A stretch of 59,090 bases of DNA, taken from an uncultured Methanobrevibacter sp. (lineage in GTDB: Archaea > Methanobacteriota > Methanobacteria > Methanobacteriales > Methanobacteriaceae). The translations under genes and the position numbers were made by a program. Location of the stretch: assembly GCA_900319985.1 (NCBI GenBank), contig ONQL01000007.1, positions 1 through 59,090 on the forward strand. Direction: 5' to 3'. The notes under the pieces are model-generated. The model was not told the origin of the DNA. It was given only the letters and a program-made list of their open reading frames with translations, and ran no database searches. Positions 28,469-37,656 of the stretch are shown in pieces. Within the stretch, counting starts at the first letter, position 1. The number at the start of each line of letters is the position of its first letter.

Positions 28469-30640
28469 TCACCTAATAGTTAGTTTAACCTTTTTGCTTA
28501 CACCTTTGTAATATTTTGTAGTTTTAAAAGTAATTTTAGCAGTAAATTTACCTTTTTTGTTAAGTTTAGTGATTTTAAAGGTAGCTTTTCCTTTAGAATT
28601 AGTTTTAGCTTTATAAGTTTTACCTTTTACTTTCAAAAATACATTAGCTTTCTTTATAACTTTGTTCTTGCTGTTTTTCAATTGAATTGTATACTTTTTG
28701 GTTTTGAGTGACTTCTTGAAAGCTTTATTTTTAGCGGCAATTTTTGTCTTTTCCTTGTTGATAGTTATCTTTACGGATTTTGAATTCGGATTGTAATTGC
28801 TTGAAATGGTAACTTTCAAGGTCTTGGAACCAGTCTTAAGTGATTTTAACTTACTTGCAGTAATTGTAACAGTTGCAACACCCTTCCTGTTTGTAGTAAC
28901 TGTTTTGATTTTTTTATTGTTAATATAGAATGTTATCTTTTCACCTGCAATGACTTTTCCATTTTTACCTTTGACTGTAACAGCATACTTGCCAGCATAA
29001 TTAATTACAAAGCTTTTTTTAGCTGCACTTATTGCAACAGGCCTTTGATATACATCCAAAATATAACTGAATTTTGTGGAGTTGTACTCACTTCCCTCAT
29101 AAAACAACACGACATCATAAGACCCGCTAACCAAATTAGGGACATTTATGGTTGCCTGACTGCCTGTTAAGTTAGTCCTGATATTCCTGCCGTTAAGACC
29201 AAATACAATCACACCTTTTGTTATGTCATTTGGCATTTTAACCATAACTTTTAGTGTATCACCAAATGTGATATTTGATGTGACAATTGACATGTTTAAA
29301 GCCATAGTTACATATGCATCATCCACATAAATATTATCAGACCCATTGCCTGCAGCATTTCCACTGAAATTAACCATATTTAGATTAAACTCACCTGAAA
29401 CAAATATTGCTCCTCCGGTTTCATTTGCAAAATTTTTAGTGAATGTTGAGTTGGCAATTTCACCGTCAATCACAGTTATTGCTCCACCTTTATCTGCCTT
29501 GTTGTTGGAAAATGTTGAATTTAAAAAAAAGGCATCACCGTCAGAGTATAGAGCACCCCCGATTTCAGCACGATTTGCGTCAAATATTGAATCGTCTATG
29601 TATGAATACTCTTCCACCATTATGGCTCCCCCATAGATTCTAGCTGAATTGTTATAAAATTTTGAGCCCAACACGTATATCTCATCGTTAACATCACCAT
29701 ATATTGCACCAGCAGAAGCAGCAGAATTATTTACAAATATTGAATTCTTTACAGTATTGTTGTCTGATGCCAAATAAAGGGCACCTGCAGTTTCATCAGC
29801 AATGTTTTCTGTGAAATTGCATGAATCAATCAAGTTAGGATAAGATATTGTATAAACAGCACCTCCATTAACTGCAATATTGCTTACAAAATCACATTTT
29901 GACAAAACAAAGTTAATACCTTCAGCGTATACAGCCCCACCAATATCGTCAGCGGAGTTGATTTTAAATCTGGAACTGTCCAATTTGGTATCCCTTCCGG
30001 TAATGTATACGGCACCACCAATCTCGGCAGTGTTGTTGAGAAAGATACAATTGGCTATAGTGCCTTCAATACCATACCAGTAGAGGCCACCACCATTTTC
30101 AGCAGCATTGTTTATGAATGTACAATTGATTAAAAAACCGTTTATTCCCGTCCAGTCAACAGCACCACCATAAATTGCAGAGTTGTTGATAAAAGTACAA
30201 TTTCTCATCTCACCGTTGGTTCCTATCCATTCAATGAGATTGTATGAAAATGACATATCCCAATTGGTAAACACAATATTCTTTAAAACAACACCCTCAG
30301 CGTGAACCCTTAATAAAAAGTCCATATCCGAGGAATTTCCGTCAACCACATGCCCCTGACCGTCAAGAATAATTCTTTCGGATATTTCAAGACCCCTGCA
30401 TTTTGCATCCTTATTGACAATAATGTCGTTTTCCAGCTTAATGGTTGAATTGGGAGTTGCATTTTGAATTTCACTGTCCAAATCATCGATAGTTTCAATT
30501 TCTTTTGAAACTTCCAAATTCACTTCATTTTCAACCATGGTGATATTGCCATTGCCCGCATTCTCCTGGGCAGATACGCCTGAAAGCGAAATGACAAAGC
30601 ACAGCAAAATCAGCATGATTATCATATGCTTGAATTTCAT
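28469..30640 (-). CDS. Adhesin-like protein: beta-helix plus Ig-like repeats
   Basis: A 723-residue secreted protein. The signal peptide ends LSGVSA near residue 24. The beta-helix of about 14 GGA(V/I)Y turns spans 75-455, and the turns carry regular spacing words such as FINNSAIYGGAVDW. Then come one bacterial Ig-like domain and two lysine-rich Ig repeats, ending KGVSKKVKLTIR. The start is the ATG at 30640 with GAGGTAG upstream. The TTG three bases earlier has no better site. It is the first gene of a two-adhesin operon: its TGA overlaps the ribosome site of the 1724-residue protein, leaving ten bases between the genes. It is probably wall-associated. Confidence 0.87.
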   Translation of the reverse strand: MKFKHMIIMLILLCFVISLSGVSAQENAGNGNITMVENEVNLEVSKEIETIDDLDSEIQNATPNSTIKLENDIIVNKDAKCRGLEISERIILDGQGHVVDGNSSDMDFLLRVHAEGVVLKNIVFTNWDMSFSYNLIEWIGTNGEMRNCTFINNSAIYGGAVDWTGINGFLINCTFINNAAENGGGLYWYGIEGTIANCIFLNNTAEIGGAVYITGRDTKLDSSRFKINSADDIGGAVYAEGINFVLSKCDFVSNIAVNGGAVYTISYPNLIDSCNFTENIADETAGALYLASDNNTVKNSIFVNNSAASAGAIYGDVNDEIYVLGSKFYNNSARIYGGAIMVEEYSYIDDSIFDANRAEIGGALYSDGDAFFLNSTFSNNKADKGGAITVIDGEIANSTFTKNFANETGGAIFVSGEFNLNMVNFSGNAAGNGSDNIYVDDAYVTMALNMSIVTSNITFGDTLKVMVKMPNDITKGVIVFGLNGRNIRTNLTGSQATINVPNLVSGSYDVVLFYEGSEYNSTKFSYILDVYQRPVAISAAKKSFVINYAGKYAVTVKGKNGKVIAGEKITFYINNKKIKTVTTNRKGVATVTITASKLKSLKTGSKTLKVTISSNYNPNSKSVKITINKEKTKIAAKNKAFKKSLKTKKYTIQLKNSKNKVIKKANVFLKVKGKTYKAKTNSKGKATFKITKLNKKGKFTAKITFKTTKYYKGVSKKVKLTIR

Positions 30641-30920
30641 CAAAATTCTACCTCATAATTTAATATAAATATAGTTATATATTTTAACCACTAATAAGTA
30701 TTTTGTTCAGTTTTCCAATGCCAAAAAGTAGATACCTTTGAAATAGTCATAAAAAAAAATAGGTTCATTAGAAAAAAAATATATTAAAAATGAAAATACA
30801 TTAACTTTGAAGCTTAAAAAAATCTTGAATAAACGTGAAAAAAACAGCATTTTTATAAAAAAATCCTACTGCAAAAGAATTAAATTTTTAACAGAATGAA
30901 ACAGCGGACCATAAATTAGG

Positions 30921-31187
30921 TTATTTATCATCCAAATTATCCACTATCTCATCGCCCAGACTTGTCAATCTGTACAAACGGCCTTTTCTTGCATCTTCAT
31001 TTATACACTCAACCAATCCGTTCTCCTTAAGTTCACTCAAAACCTTTGAAATATGATTAGTTCTAATTCCTGAATCCTTGGCTATTTTGGTTGGAGTCTT
31101 TACATCTCCTTTCAATGTATTCATCGTCTTGACTCTGTAAGAGCTTATATTGACATATGCAAAAGTCTTTAATGTTTCATCGTCCAT
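30921..31187 (-). CDS. Winged-helix transcription regulator
   Basis: An 88-residue DNA-binding protein of the winged helix-turn-helix type (MarR/ArsR-like). The HTH is KTPTKIAKDSGIRTNHISKV, followed by recognition-helix continuation SELKENGLVECINED and the wing GRLYRLTSLGDEIV. A perfect GGTGAT precedes the ATG. A close paralogue lies at 32627-32872, on the other side of a MazG-like gene and two unknowns. Such single-domain regulators in Methanobrevibacter usually act on their own or nearby promoters. The target is unknown. It is transcribed alone. Confidence 0.85.
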   Translation of the reverse strand: MDDETLKTFAYVNISSYRVKTMNTLKGDVKTPTKIAKDSGIRTNHISKVLSELKENGLVECINEDARKGRLYRLTSLGDEIVDNLDDK

Positions 31188-31376
31188 CGTATCACCAATC
31201 TATATTTAATAACTCGATTTTGTATATAAACTTATGGTAACCTTTTAACTACAATATTAACAAATTAAATATAATACCACTTAGATTAAAATGAACTTTA
31301 GAACATTTACAAAGTCGGACATTTCATTTCTATAATAAAATATAATATAAATTTGAACATTAAATTTAACTTTAAC

Positions 31377-31661
31377 CTATTCAAATTTAGAAGGATACTT
31401 GATTGCATTCTTAGCCATCTTGTTTCTTATGATTTCCTCAAAGTCAAAGCCAAAGGCATCAACCATATAGAGACAGTATATCAGAACATCTGCAAGTTCA
31501 TCGGCAACTTCAGACGTATCATACTCCTTGCCCCATTGAAAATGCTCCAGAAGCTCTGCTGATTCTATTGAAATTGATTTTGCCAGATTTTCAGGAGTGT
31601 GAAACCTTTTCCAGTCACGGTCACTTTGAAATTTAATCAAATCTTCCATCAGTTCTTCCAT
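31377..31661 (-). CDS. MazG-like nucleotide pyrophosphohydrolase
   Basis: A 94-residue all-alpha enzyme of the MazG/dCTPase-like family, which hydrolyses (d)NTPs to monophosphates and pyrophosphate for nucleotide-pool cleaning. The metal site E33-x-x-E36 (SIESAELLEH) and E55-x-x-D58 (VADELADVLIY) is complete. The length is that of the small single-domain clan. AGTGAT overlaps the stop of the upstream gene, seven bases away, so it is translationally coupled with the two-repeat unknown protein at 31669-32064. Confidence 0.87.
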   Translation of the reverse strand: MEELMEDLIKFQSDRDWKRFHTPENLAKSISIESAELLEHFQWGKEYDTSEVADELADVLIYCLYMVDAFGFDFEEIIRNKMAKNAIKYPSKFE

Positions 31662-31668
31662 AATATCA

Positions 31669-32064
31669 CTAAAACAACAGTTCGCTGAACTTTTTCAGAT
31701 CTGTGCTGAATGACTCGTTTGCAAGTGTCTCGTCAACGACCTTCCACTCCATGCCTTCCTTCAGCACCTTTTTCTTGAGAACCTCCAGGCTTGCAGAACT
31801 AAGGTCGCTTCCACGATAGCACCAGATATACCCCTTGGATGTCGGCTTGATGTAGACATTCAAAAAACCAGTCTGATTAAGCTTATCCCTTTCGATGGAT
31901 TCGTTGGCGAGCTTGTCATCCAACCTTGACCATTTCAATCCGTAAAGACTTACCAAAACTTCCAGTTCTTTCAGCGTGTTTGCCTTAAGTGACTTTTCCC
32001 CAAACTGATACTCCCAACTCATGTCATCAAGTTGATACACATTCATGAAGCCTGAAAATTTCAT
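31669..32064 (-). CDS. Unknown protein made of two W-Y-LK-W modules
   Basis: A 131-residue soluble protein consisting of two copies of one ~58-residue module. Copy 1 is at about 4-60 (GFMNVY, WEYQFG, LKANTLKELEVL, LKWSRLDDKLANES) and copy 2 at about 66-125 (GFLNVY, IWCYRG, SSASLEVLKKKVL, MEWKVVDETLANES). The predicted order is three short strands then one helix, recalling small AP2-like or phage-integrase arm DNA-binding folds, but this is inference. The same module occurs in the proteins at 38700-39554 and 39948-40295. It is co-transcribed with the MazG-like gene. The 43-bp divergent region upstream is shared with 32108-32569. Confidence 0.7.
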   Translation of the reverse strand: MKFSGFMNVYQLDDMSWEYQFGEKSLKANTLKELEVLVSLYGLKWSRLDDKLANESIERDKLNQTGFLNVYIKPTSKGYIWCYRGSDLSSASLEVLKKKVLKEGMEWKVVDETLANESFSTDLKKFSELLF

Positions 32065-32107
32065 GATTATAAGTATATTTTTAATGTACTAAAATCTATC
32101 TATTAAC

Positions 32108-32569
32108 ATGAAAAGCATTGAACTGGAAGAACTTGCAGCCGACCTGGACAGCCTTATCGATGCTTTCGGGTTTGGAGGAGAGTTTTCAAAACAGGACCTT
32201 TATGACTATTTCCAAAGCAAAGACATAATGGAATCTAAAATCAGCCAATTAATTGAAAATGAACTTATTGAGCAAAACCAGCTTACCGGCAGCTATTACT
32301 TTTCAAACATCGTGACCTGCAACATGTTCATTAAAAAATACAAAGGCGAAAGCAAAGAAAAGCCGAAAAAGGAAAAGCTTGAAAAAACATTCACAGATTC
32401 GAAAGTCACAATCAAGGGACTCATCAAAAAGAATGAATTGCTTAGACTGATTGAAGCCTTTGAAAAGGATTTTGAAAAGGTTGTTCTTGAATCCAAAGGC
32501 GATGAGTACAAAGTGAATATTGAAATCAACGCTTCAAAAAAAGAATATGAAAATATATTGGAGAATTGA
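32108..32569 (+). CDS. Unknown protein, possible N-terminal winged helix
   Basis: A 153-residue soluble protein. Residues 1-70 are predicted helical with a final strand pair (EFSKQDLYDYFQSKDIMES, LIENELIEQNQLTGSYYF), the shape of a winged helix. A lysine-rich linker follows (GESKEKPKKEKLEK). The C-terminal half ends in FEKVVLESKGDEYKVNIEI. The start lies about 31 bases after the TATA-like AAGTATATTTTTAA and lacks a ribosome site, so it is probably near-leaderless. The gene is divergent from the two-module protein. I do not recognise the family. Confidence 0.65.
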   Translation: MKSIELEELAADLDSLIDAFGFGGEFSKQDLYDYFQSKDIMESKISQLIENELIEQNQLTGSYYFSNIVTCNMFIKKYKGESKEKPKKEKLEKTFTDSKVTIKGLIKKNELLRLIEAFEKDFEKVVLESKGDEYKVNIEINASKKEYENILEN

Positions 32570-32626
32570 AACTTTCATGCTTCTACAAGTGGAGAAGTTC
32601 AATTAGAAAACTAGTTAAATCATCAG

Positions 32627-32872
32627 TCATTCATCATCCAAATTCTCAGCTATTTCCTCACCAAGAGGAGTTAGTCTGTAAAGTCTGCCACGCTTTACCT
32701 CTTCATTTATGCATTCGACAATACCGGTTTCTTTCAAATCCCTTAACACATTAGACATATGATTCCTCCTGATTCCTGTTGCCTTTGCAATCTCTGTAGG
32801 AGTTTTGACATCATTTTTAAGGGAACGTACTGTCTTGTTTCTATAAGAAGAAATATGTACGCGCGCATACAT
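32627..32872 (-). CDS. Winged-helix transcription regulator, paralogue
   Basis: An 81-residue winged helix-turn-helix protein closely similar to 30921-31187 (HTH KTPTEIAKATGIRRNHMSNV, wing GRLYRLTPLGEEI). The annotated ATG (32872) has no ribosome site. Homology to the paralogue continues seven codons further upstream as IDDETLK, where the paralogue has MDDETLK, and the first codon there is ATA (32891-32893) instead of ATG. Either ATA is used, a rare start, or the original start was lost and the protein now begins at the internal ATG. Both paralogues probably control nearby genes. Confidence 0.8.
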   Translation of the reverse strand: MYARVHISSYRNKTVRSLKNDVKTPTEIAKATGIRRNHMSNVLRDLKETGIVECINEEVKRGRLYRLTPLGEEIAENLDDE

Positions 32873-32968
32873 CTTTAATGTTTCATCATCTATATTAACA
32901 CATCCTATCCTAAGTTAATATTATATATTTCTATATTAGTTGTTAAGATGTTAATAAATATTGTGTTG

Positions 32969-33925
32969 CTAACTTGTAACTTCACACAGAATATGCCTTT
33001 CAAAACTGCTGTCCATATTCAGATTCTCCAGTGCTGCGGCCTTTCCTTCGATGGCTGACATGAAAGCCGAATCAATGACAAAATGCTTGTCCAGAAATTC
33101 ATTGAATGCATCCAGAGCATCACCATACAATCCCAATTCATTAAAGATTAATGCCTTTTTAAGAATATACCTTTTATCGATATATACCGCAAGTTTTAAA
33201 TCACAAACACAGTCAATACCCAAACAATGCTTGCATAATCCCCTGCCGAAGTATGCAATGTCATTCTCATGAGCTTTGAGGGATTCATCAAAGCTGGTCA
33301 GAGACTCATCAAATCTTTTTAGCTTTGTTAAAATAAATGCCTTCTTATTAAATAGTTTATAGAGAATCTTATTTTTGAATTTTGACGGATCCATCAGTGC
33401 CTTTTCATAGAATTCCAAAGCAAGCTCAAATTCACCCTTTGCCACAGCCTCATCGCCGGCATAGATGTTTTGCTTGATTTTAGGAAATCCGTCTCTTTCC
33501 TCACCTGATTTTTTCAAAAGCAGTTTGTAATATTCAAGGTCTTTAGGATAACCAGCCCCAACGGCCCTTTTGTAAAACCTCAGAGATTTGACGAAATGTC
33601 CCTGGCCAAAAAGTGCACGAGACTTGCTTATCAGCGCTTCGCCATATTTTTCATCGTAATAGATAACTTCATCAAAGCATTTTATGGCCTTGGGATAACT
33701 TTTCAGATTCAACAATCTGATGCCCTCGTCCAAAATATTTTTAATATTGATTTCACAGGCCAAATGACTGCTTTTAAAAAATCTGTTTATTTTGTCATCG
33801 GCAAGCCTGTCAATGAACGGATCATCCCCACATATCCAATTTGTGGACACATCATCAATTGCCAATTTAATCAGACCATCTTTTTCATCAATCTGCAATT
33901 TATCTGAAAGATTTTTTAAGCTCAT
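32969..33925 (-). CDS. TPR-repeat protein
   Basis: A 318-residue protein with about six TPR-like repeats between residues 50 and 300 (ILDEGIRLLNLKSYPKAIKC, YGEALISKSRALFGQGHF, FELALEFYEKALMDPS, FDESLTSFDESLKAHEND, YGDALDAFNEFLDKHF). The longer frame upstream overlaps the helicase stop, so the start is set at 33925 (MSLKNLSDKLQ), 34 bp after that gene. No clear ribosome site is present. A single-Cys cluster GLCKHCLGIDCVCD near residue 235 might bind metal. A decayed copy of its C-terminal part lies next to the TIR genes (6668-7114). It is the last gene of the co-directional helicase run. Confidence 0.75.
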   Translation of the reverse strand: MSLKNLSDKLQIDEKDGLIKLAIDDVSTNWICGDDPFIDRLADDKINRFFKSSHLACEINIKNILDEGIRLLNLKSYPKAIKCFDEVIYYDEKYGEALISKSRALFGQGHFVKSLRFYKRAVGAGYPKDLEYYKLLLKKSGEERDGFPKIKQNIYAGDEAVAKGEFELALEFYEKALMDPSKFKNKILYKLFNKKAFILTKLKRFDESLTSFDESLKAHENDIAYFGRGLCKHCLGIDCVCDLKLAVYIDKRYILKKALIFNELGLYGDALDAFNEFLDKHFVIDSAFMSAIEGKAAALENLNMDSSFERHILCEVTS

Positions 33926-33959
33926 CAATAATACTTTGGTAAAAATAGGATAAATGCTT

Positions 33960-36900
33960 TTAGATGAACTTGTCGAACATACAGGTAACGCCACTGAATT
34001 CGCAGGTTTTGCAGTTTACCTCATGCCTAGGATAGTCTTCCATTTCAATATGGGATATTGCACCTGAAAGATAGTCGAAAATGAAATCGTTTGACCTGTC
34101 GAATGGTATTTCATACTGCTTGTTTTCGTCAAGCACATGCAATATCAATGAATTTATCTCAAAGTCATCGTTTTCAAGAAGTGCATATGCATAATAGTAG
34201 AGAACTTCCATGTAAAAATAGTGATAGTTTCTCATTTCATCCCGTGACCTTATGAAATGAATAAGATTTACGGAACTATCATTTTCCTTAACGATCAAAT
34301 CGATTATTCCATTGACATCATAGCCATCGACTTCAAGGGTTACCGGATAGCCGTACTCGACAATGTCATAGCCCCTCCCATAGTCAATCCAGTAATCCGC
34401 AATGTGGTCAAAAAGTTCAGTGATTTGCTTTTGCATGCTTTGTGAAGCAAATCCGTAAGACTTGACAACCTCACCAACAAGATTGTGAATATCCTCTCGA
34501 GTCCAGTCCTTTTGAAGCTTCGGATTGTGGATGGTGTTTAGAAGAACCTGCAACTTTGAATTTATGAACTTGTTGATATTTTTAGGATTCTGATAGTTCA
34601 GGTTGTTTTCAAAATTGTACTTGAGCGGACAGTAAAGATAGTCTTCAAGAATGCTTTCAAAATCAATCTGCCTAAATAGGTTTGACTCTCTCTGCATATG
34701 GGAAGTGACCTTCTTGATTTTTTCAATGTCATCTGGCTCTATTCTTGTAATCTCTCCAAACTCATTTTCAAACTTCTCCAATACCTTAGGAAGAGGTGCA
34801 TTCATTCTTGCCTGGACGCATGATAAAATCAGAAGCTCTTCTGCACGGGTGTTTGCAACATAAACGATTCGCTCCTCCTCATGGTTGAGCGCCTTGATTT
34901 CATCGTCTTCAGACATCTTGTATTTCAGATAGACATTAGGAGTCGGATAGCTGGGACGGTCAAAGTCATCCTTCCTGTTGTTTCTAAACACTATCGGGAA
35001 CTTGTTGTCCTTTAAGGAGGACGTTATCACAACAGGATATTCCAGGCCCTTTGCCTTGTGAACTGTCATGATGTGCACTTTGTTTGAATTGTCCTCATAT
35101 TCGTTAATAGGACAGCTGTAATACTTGAGGGAACGATGCAGATAGTTGAAAAGTCCTATCACGTCATGCTTTCCCATGATATTTTCATAATCGGATATTA
35201 TTCCTGATATCAAAGCAAGATTAAGGGATGCCTTTCTTGCCTCAAAGTCATTTCTTGAAGAAAGCTCCTCAATATACCCGGTGATGTTCAAAAGCCTATA
35301 GAATACCTCAAGGGAAGTAGGTTTTTTGGAAACGTCAATATCTGAGTAAAACAGGTCATTTTTGAGTCTGTTGAGACCGTCAAAAAAGTCCAGGTCATGC
35401 TCGTCGGTTATGCCTATGGCCTTAAGCTCATCGCGGGAGAGAATGGAAATGTCTATCTTATTGGTTTTCCTGAATATGTCATTTAGAACCTCATCCGAAT
35501 AATCTCTTACAACATCCATGAATGAATTGGACTGTCTTGAAACCAGTGATTCATAATTTCGGGTGTAGCTGACGACATTTTGATGATACTTGAATTCTAT
35601 TTCCTCCAGAATCTGCACTGTGCGATAGCTCAAGTTGAAAATCTTTGAGGAGTTATAATATCTGTCGGTGAATGAAAGCAGATTAATCCAATGGCCGCCT
35701 TCACCATATCTTGCAATCAATGTAGGATTAAAAGGCAGAATATACCAGAATAGCGCTAAAACTGCTTTTGCCTCGTCCTGATAGATCAAATCATCTATCC
35801 CCTTCAGATAATATGGAATGCCTTCACGGTCAAATACGTCAAGTATTTCTTTTTTGTCCCTGTGAGAACGGAACAGAACCGCAACGTCACTGAATTTTGC
35901 AATCTTGTGACTGCTCATCAGATTCTTGATTATGTAAGCTATTGATCTGTACTCTTCAGTGTCATCCCTGCTTTCAAGAAGATATACCGGCATCTTGTAG
36001 GTATTGCTTGCCTTCAGGTTCTTTTGAGTTTTTCTTTTGGATTCAATGTATTTTTCATTGAACTCCACAATATCGGATGTCGAGCGGTAATTGTTGATTA
36101 GTATCTTGTTTTCAAAATCATCGGATGCGGAATAATCAGTGAAGAATTTCGGATTTGCTCCCCTGAATGAGTAAATGCTCTGGTCGGCATCCCCAACAAC
36201 AGTAAACGTGTCTGCTATGGTCTGAAGCTTTTGGAATATCTGCATCTGGATTGCATCTGTGTCCTGAAACTCGTCAATCAGTATATTTCTGTACTCCACA
36301 CGGTCAAGGTTATCTTTTATGCTTAAAAGTTCCAAAGTCTTTATGAGCAGATAGTTCTGATCACATACATGTTCCCTTTCCATCAAAGCCATCCATTCGG
36401 GATATGATTTAACAATCTGGTAAAAGCGTGCATTGTACAAATCCTCATCAAAGCCCCTATATCTTATTTCCTTTTTGGAAGGAGGTGTTGTGTTATTGGA
36501 GAAATACTCGCGAATCCATGTCCTATACTCCTCGCTTACGGGAAAATTCTTCCCAACATAGTCAAGAAGGCTGGAAGTGTCCACTTCAAACAGCGCATAT
36601 TCCTCGTATTTCTTCAGTGCCTGCGAAGATTCAAAACTTCTTAAGAATGCCTCATCTTCAAAGCCCAACTCTTGTTTGTGCTTGTTGAAAAAAAGATTTC
36701 TTTCCGAATCCCTTTTAAGCAGATTGTACGGGATTTCTGAAAAGTCGGAAAGTACTGACCTGCAATAGCTGTGGATTGTGCTTATCCTCATCTGGTTTAT
36801 GACACTCAATTCAAGTTTGGTATCCTTTTTGAATCTCTCCTTCAGCTCATCGGCAGCCTTATTAGTAAATGTGATAACCAGAATCGAAGAGGGCTTTGCA

Positions 36901-37655
36901 GTCTTAAGCAGGTGCAGCACACGTTCAATTATTACGCTTGTCTTTCCAGCTCCAGGACCTGCATTGATTACCAAGGGCTTTTCTTCACAGTATTCAACGG
37001 CTTTGCGCTGATACTCATCAAGCTCGATTTCAAGCGGAATTTCCTTAACCCTACAATAATTCTGCTTTATTTGAGCTTCAAAATTAAGCTTACGTGTCAG
37101 GTCGTTTCCTTCACTGTCAACCAAATCCAAAGTCAGAACATAATCCCTGATGAATCTGTTCAGGTTGTTCCTTATTATTTCCAGTGCCACCTTCTTTTCC
37201 TCGGATGTGAAATCCTCAACAAAAAGCATTTCATCGGATTTTCTTCCCAATACCTTGGCTGAAATAGTATCTGCATTCAGATTGTTCAAAAACAGGAAAA
37301 GCTCTTCATCAGTAATCCTGGAATTGCCTTCCAGATAGTTCAAGTCAAAGTCATAGTAGACTTCCAAAAATTCCTCACGCTCATTGAAGTAGTTTTCATA
37401 GATTATGTCGAAAATTTGCCTGTGAACGTCACGTGCATCACTGATTGTGAAATGCTGTTCAGAATCGTTGAAAACGTCAATTGTGAAAACCAGCTGCTGA
37501 GATGTTTTTTTGCAGAACAAATCAAGGATTACCTTGGCCACAGCAATGGCCAGATTATACTTTTTCAAAAGCATGAACTTTTCCATAACTATACACAGAT
37601 CATGCAAATCCTTAAATTTGGTTTCAAGAAAAGAAAAAACGCTGTTAACCCTCAT
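33960..37655 (-). CDS. UvrD/Rep-type DNA helicase with Fe-S nuclease-like C-terminus
   Basis: A protein of 1231 residues. Residues 1-200 are an unrecognised extension. The superfamily I helicase core follows: Walker A GPGAGKTS near 232, motif II LIDEFQDTD near 460, motif III GDADQSIYSFRGA near 490, motif V TVHKAKGLEYP near 865 and motif VI YVANTRAEELL near 932. The C-terminal part has the AddB/Cas4-like Fe-S pattern, with one Cys in YLYCPLKYNFE and three in CKTCEFSGVTC (1216-1226), around a PD-(D/E)XK-like fold. The site GIIDLIV keeps the first Asp, but the expected D/E-x-K reads LIHFIRS, so nuclease activity may be lost. The ATG at 37655 follows the TAG of the preceding gene by one base, so the two are tightly coupled. 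Predicted role: DNA unwinding in repair or defence. Confidence 0.88.
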   Translation of the reverse strand: MRVNSVFSFLETKFKDLHDLCIVMEKFMLLKKYNLAIAVAKVILDLFCKKTSQQLVFTIDVFNDSEQHFTISDARDVHRQIFDIIYENYFNEREEFLEVYYDFDLNYLEGNSRITDEELFLFLNNLNADTISAKVLGRKSDEMLFVEDFTSEEKKVALEIIRNNLNRFIRDYVLTLDLVDSEGNDLTRKLNFEAQIKQNYCRVKEIPLEIELDEYQRKAVEYCEEKPLVINAGPGAGKTSVIIERVLHLLKTAKPSSILVITFTNKAADELKERFKKDTKLELSVINQMRISTIHSYCRSVLSDFSEIPYNLLKRDSERNLFFNKHKQELGFEDEAFLRSFESSQALKKYEEYALFEVDTSSLLDYVGKNFPVSEEYRTWIREYFSNNTTPPSKKEIRYRGFDEDLYNARFYQIVKSYPEWMALMEREHVCDQNYLLIKTLELLSIKDNLDRVEYRNILIDEFQDTDAIQMQIFQKLQTIADTFTVVGDADQSIYSFRGANPKFFTDYSASDDFENKILINNYRSTSDIVEFNEKYIESKRKTQKNLKASNTYKMPVYLLESRDDTEEYRSIAYIIKNLMSSHKIAKFSDVAVLFRSHRDKKEILDVFDREGIPYYLKGIDDLIYQDEAKAVLALFWYILPFNPTLIARYGEGGHWINLLSFTDRYYNSSKIFNLSYRTVQILEEIEFKYHQNVVSYTRNYESLVSRQSNSFMDVVRDYSDEVLNDIFRKTNKIDISILSRDELKAIGITDEHDLDFFDGLNRLKNDLFYSDIDVSKKPTSLEVFYRLLNITGYIEELSSRNDFEARKASLNLALISGIISDYENIMGKHDVIGLFNYLHRSLKYYSCPINEYEDNSNKVHIMTVHKAKGLEYPVVITSSLKDNKFPIVFRNNRKDDFDRPSYPTPNVYLKYKMSEDDEIKALNHEEERIVYVANTRAEELLILSCVQARMNAPLPKVLEKFENEFGEITRIEPDDIEKIKKVTSHMQRESNLFRQIDFESILEDYLYCPLKYNFENNLNYQNPKNINKFINSKLQVLLNTIHNPKLQKDWTREDIHNLVGEVVKSYGFASQSMQKQITELFDHIADYWIDYGRGYDIVEYGYPVTLEVDGYDVNGIIDLIVKENDSSVNLIHFIRSRDEMRNYHYFYMEVLYYYAYALLENDDFEINSLILHVLDENKQYEIPFDRSNDFIFDYLSGAISHIEMEDYPRHEVNCKTCEFSGVTCMFDKFI

Positions 37656-37656
37656 A

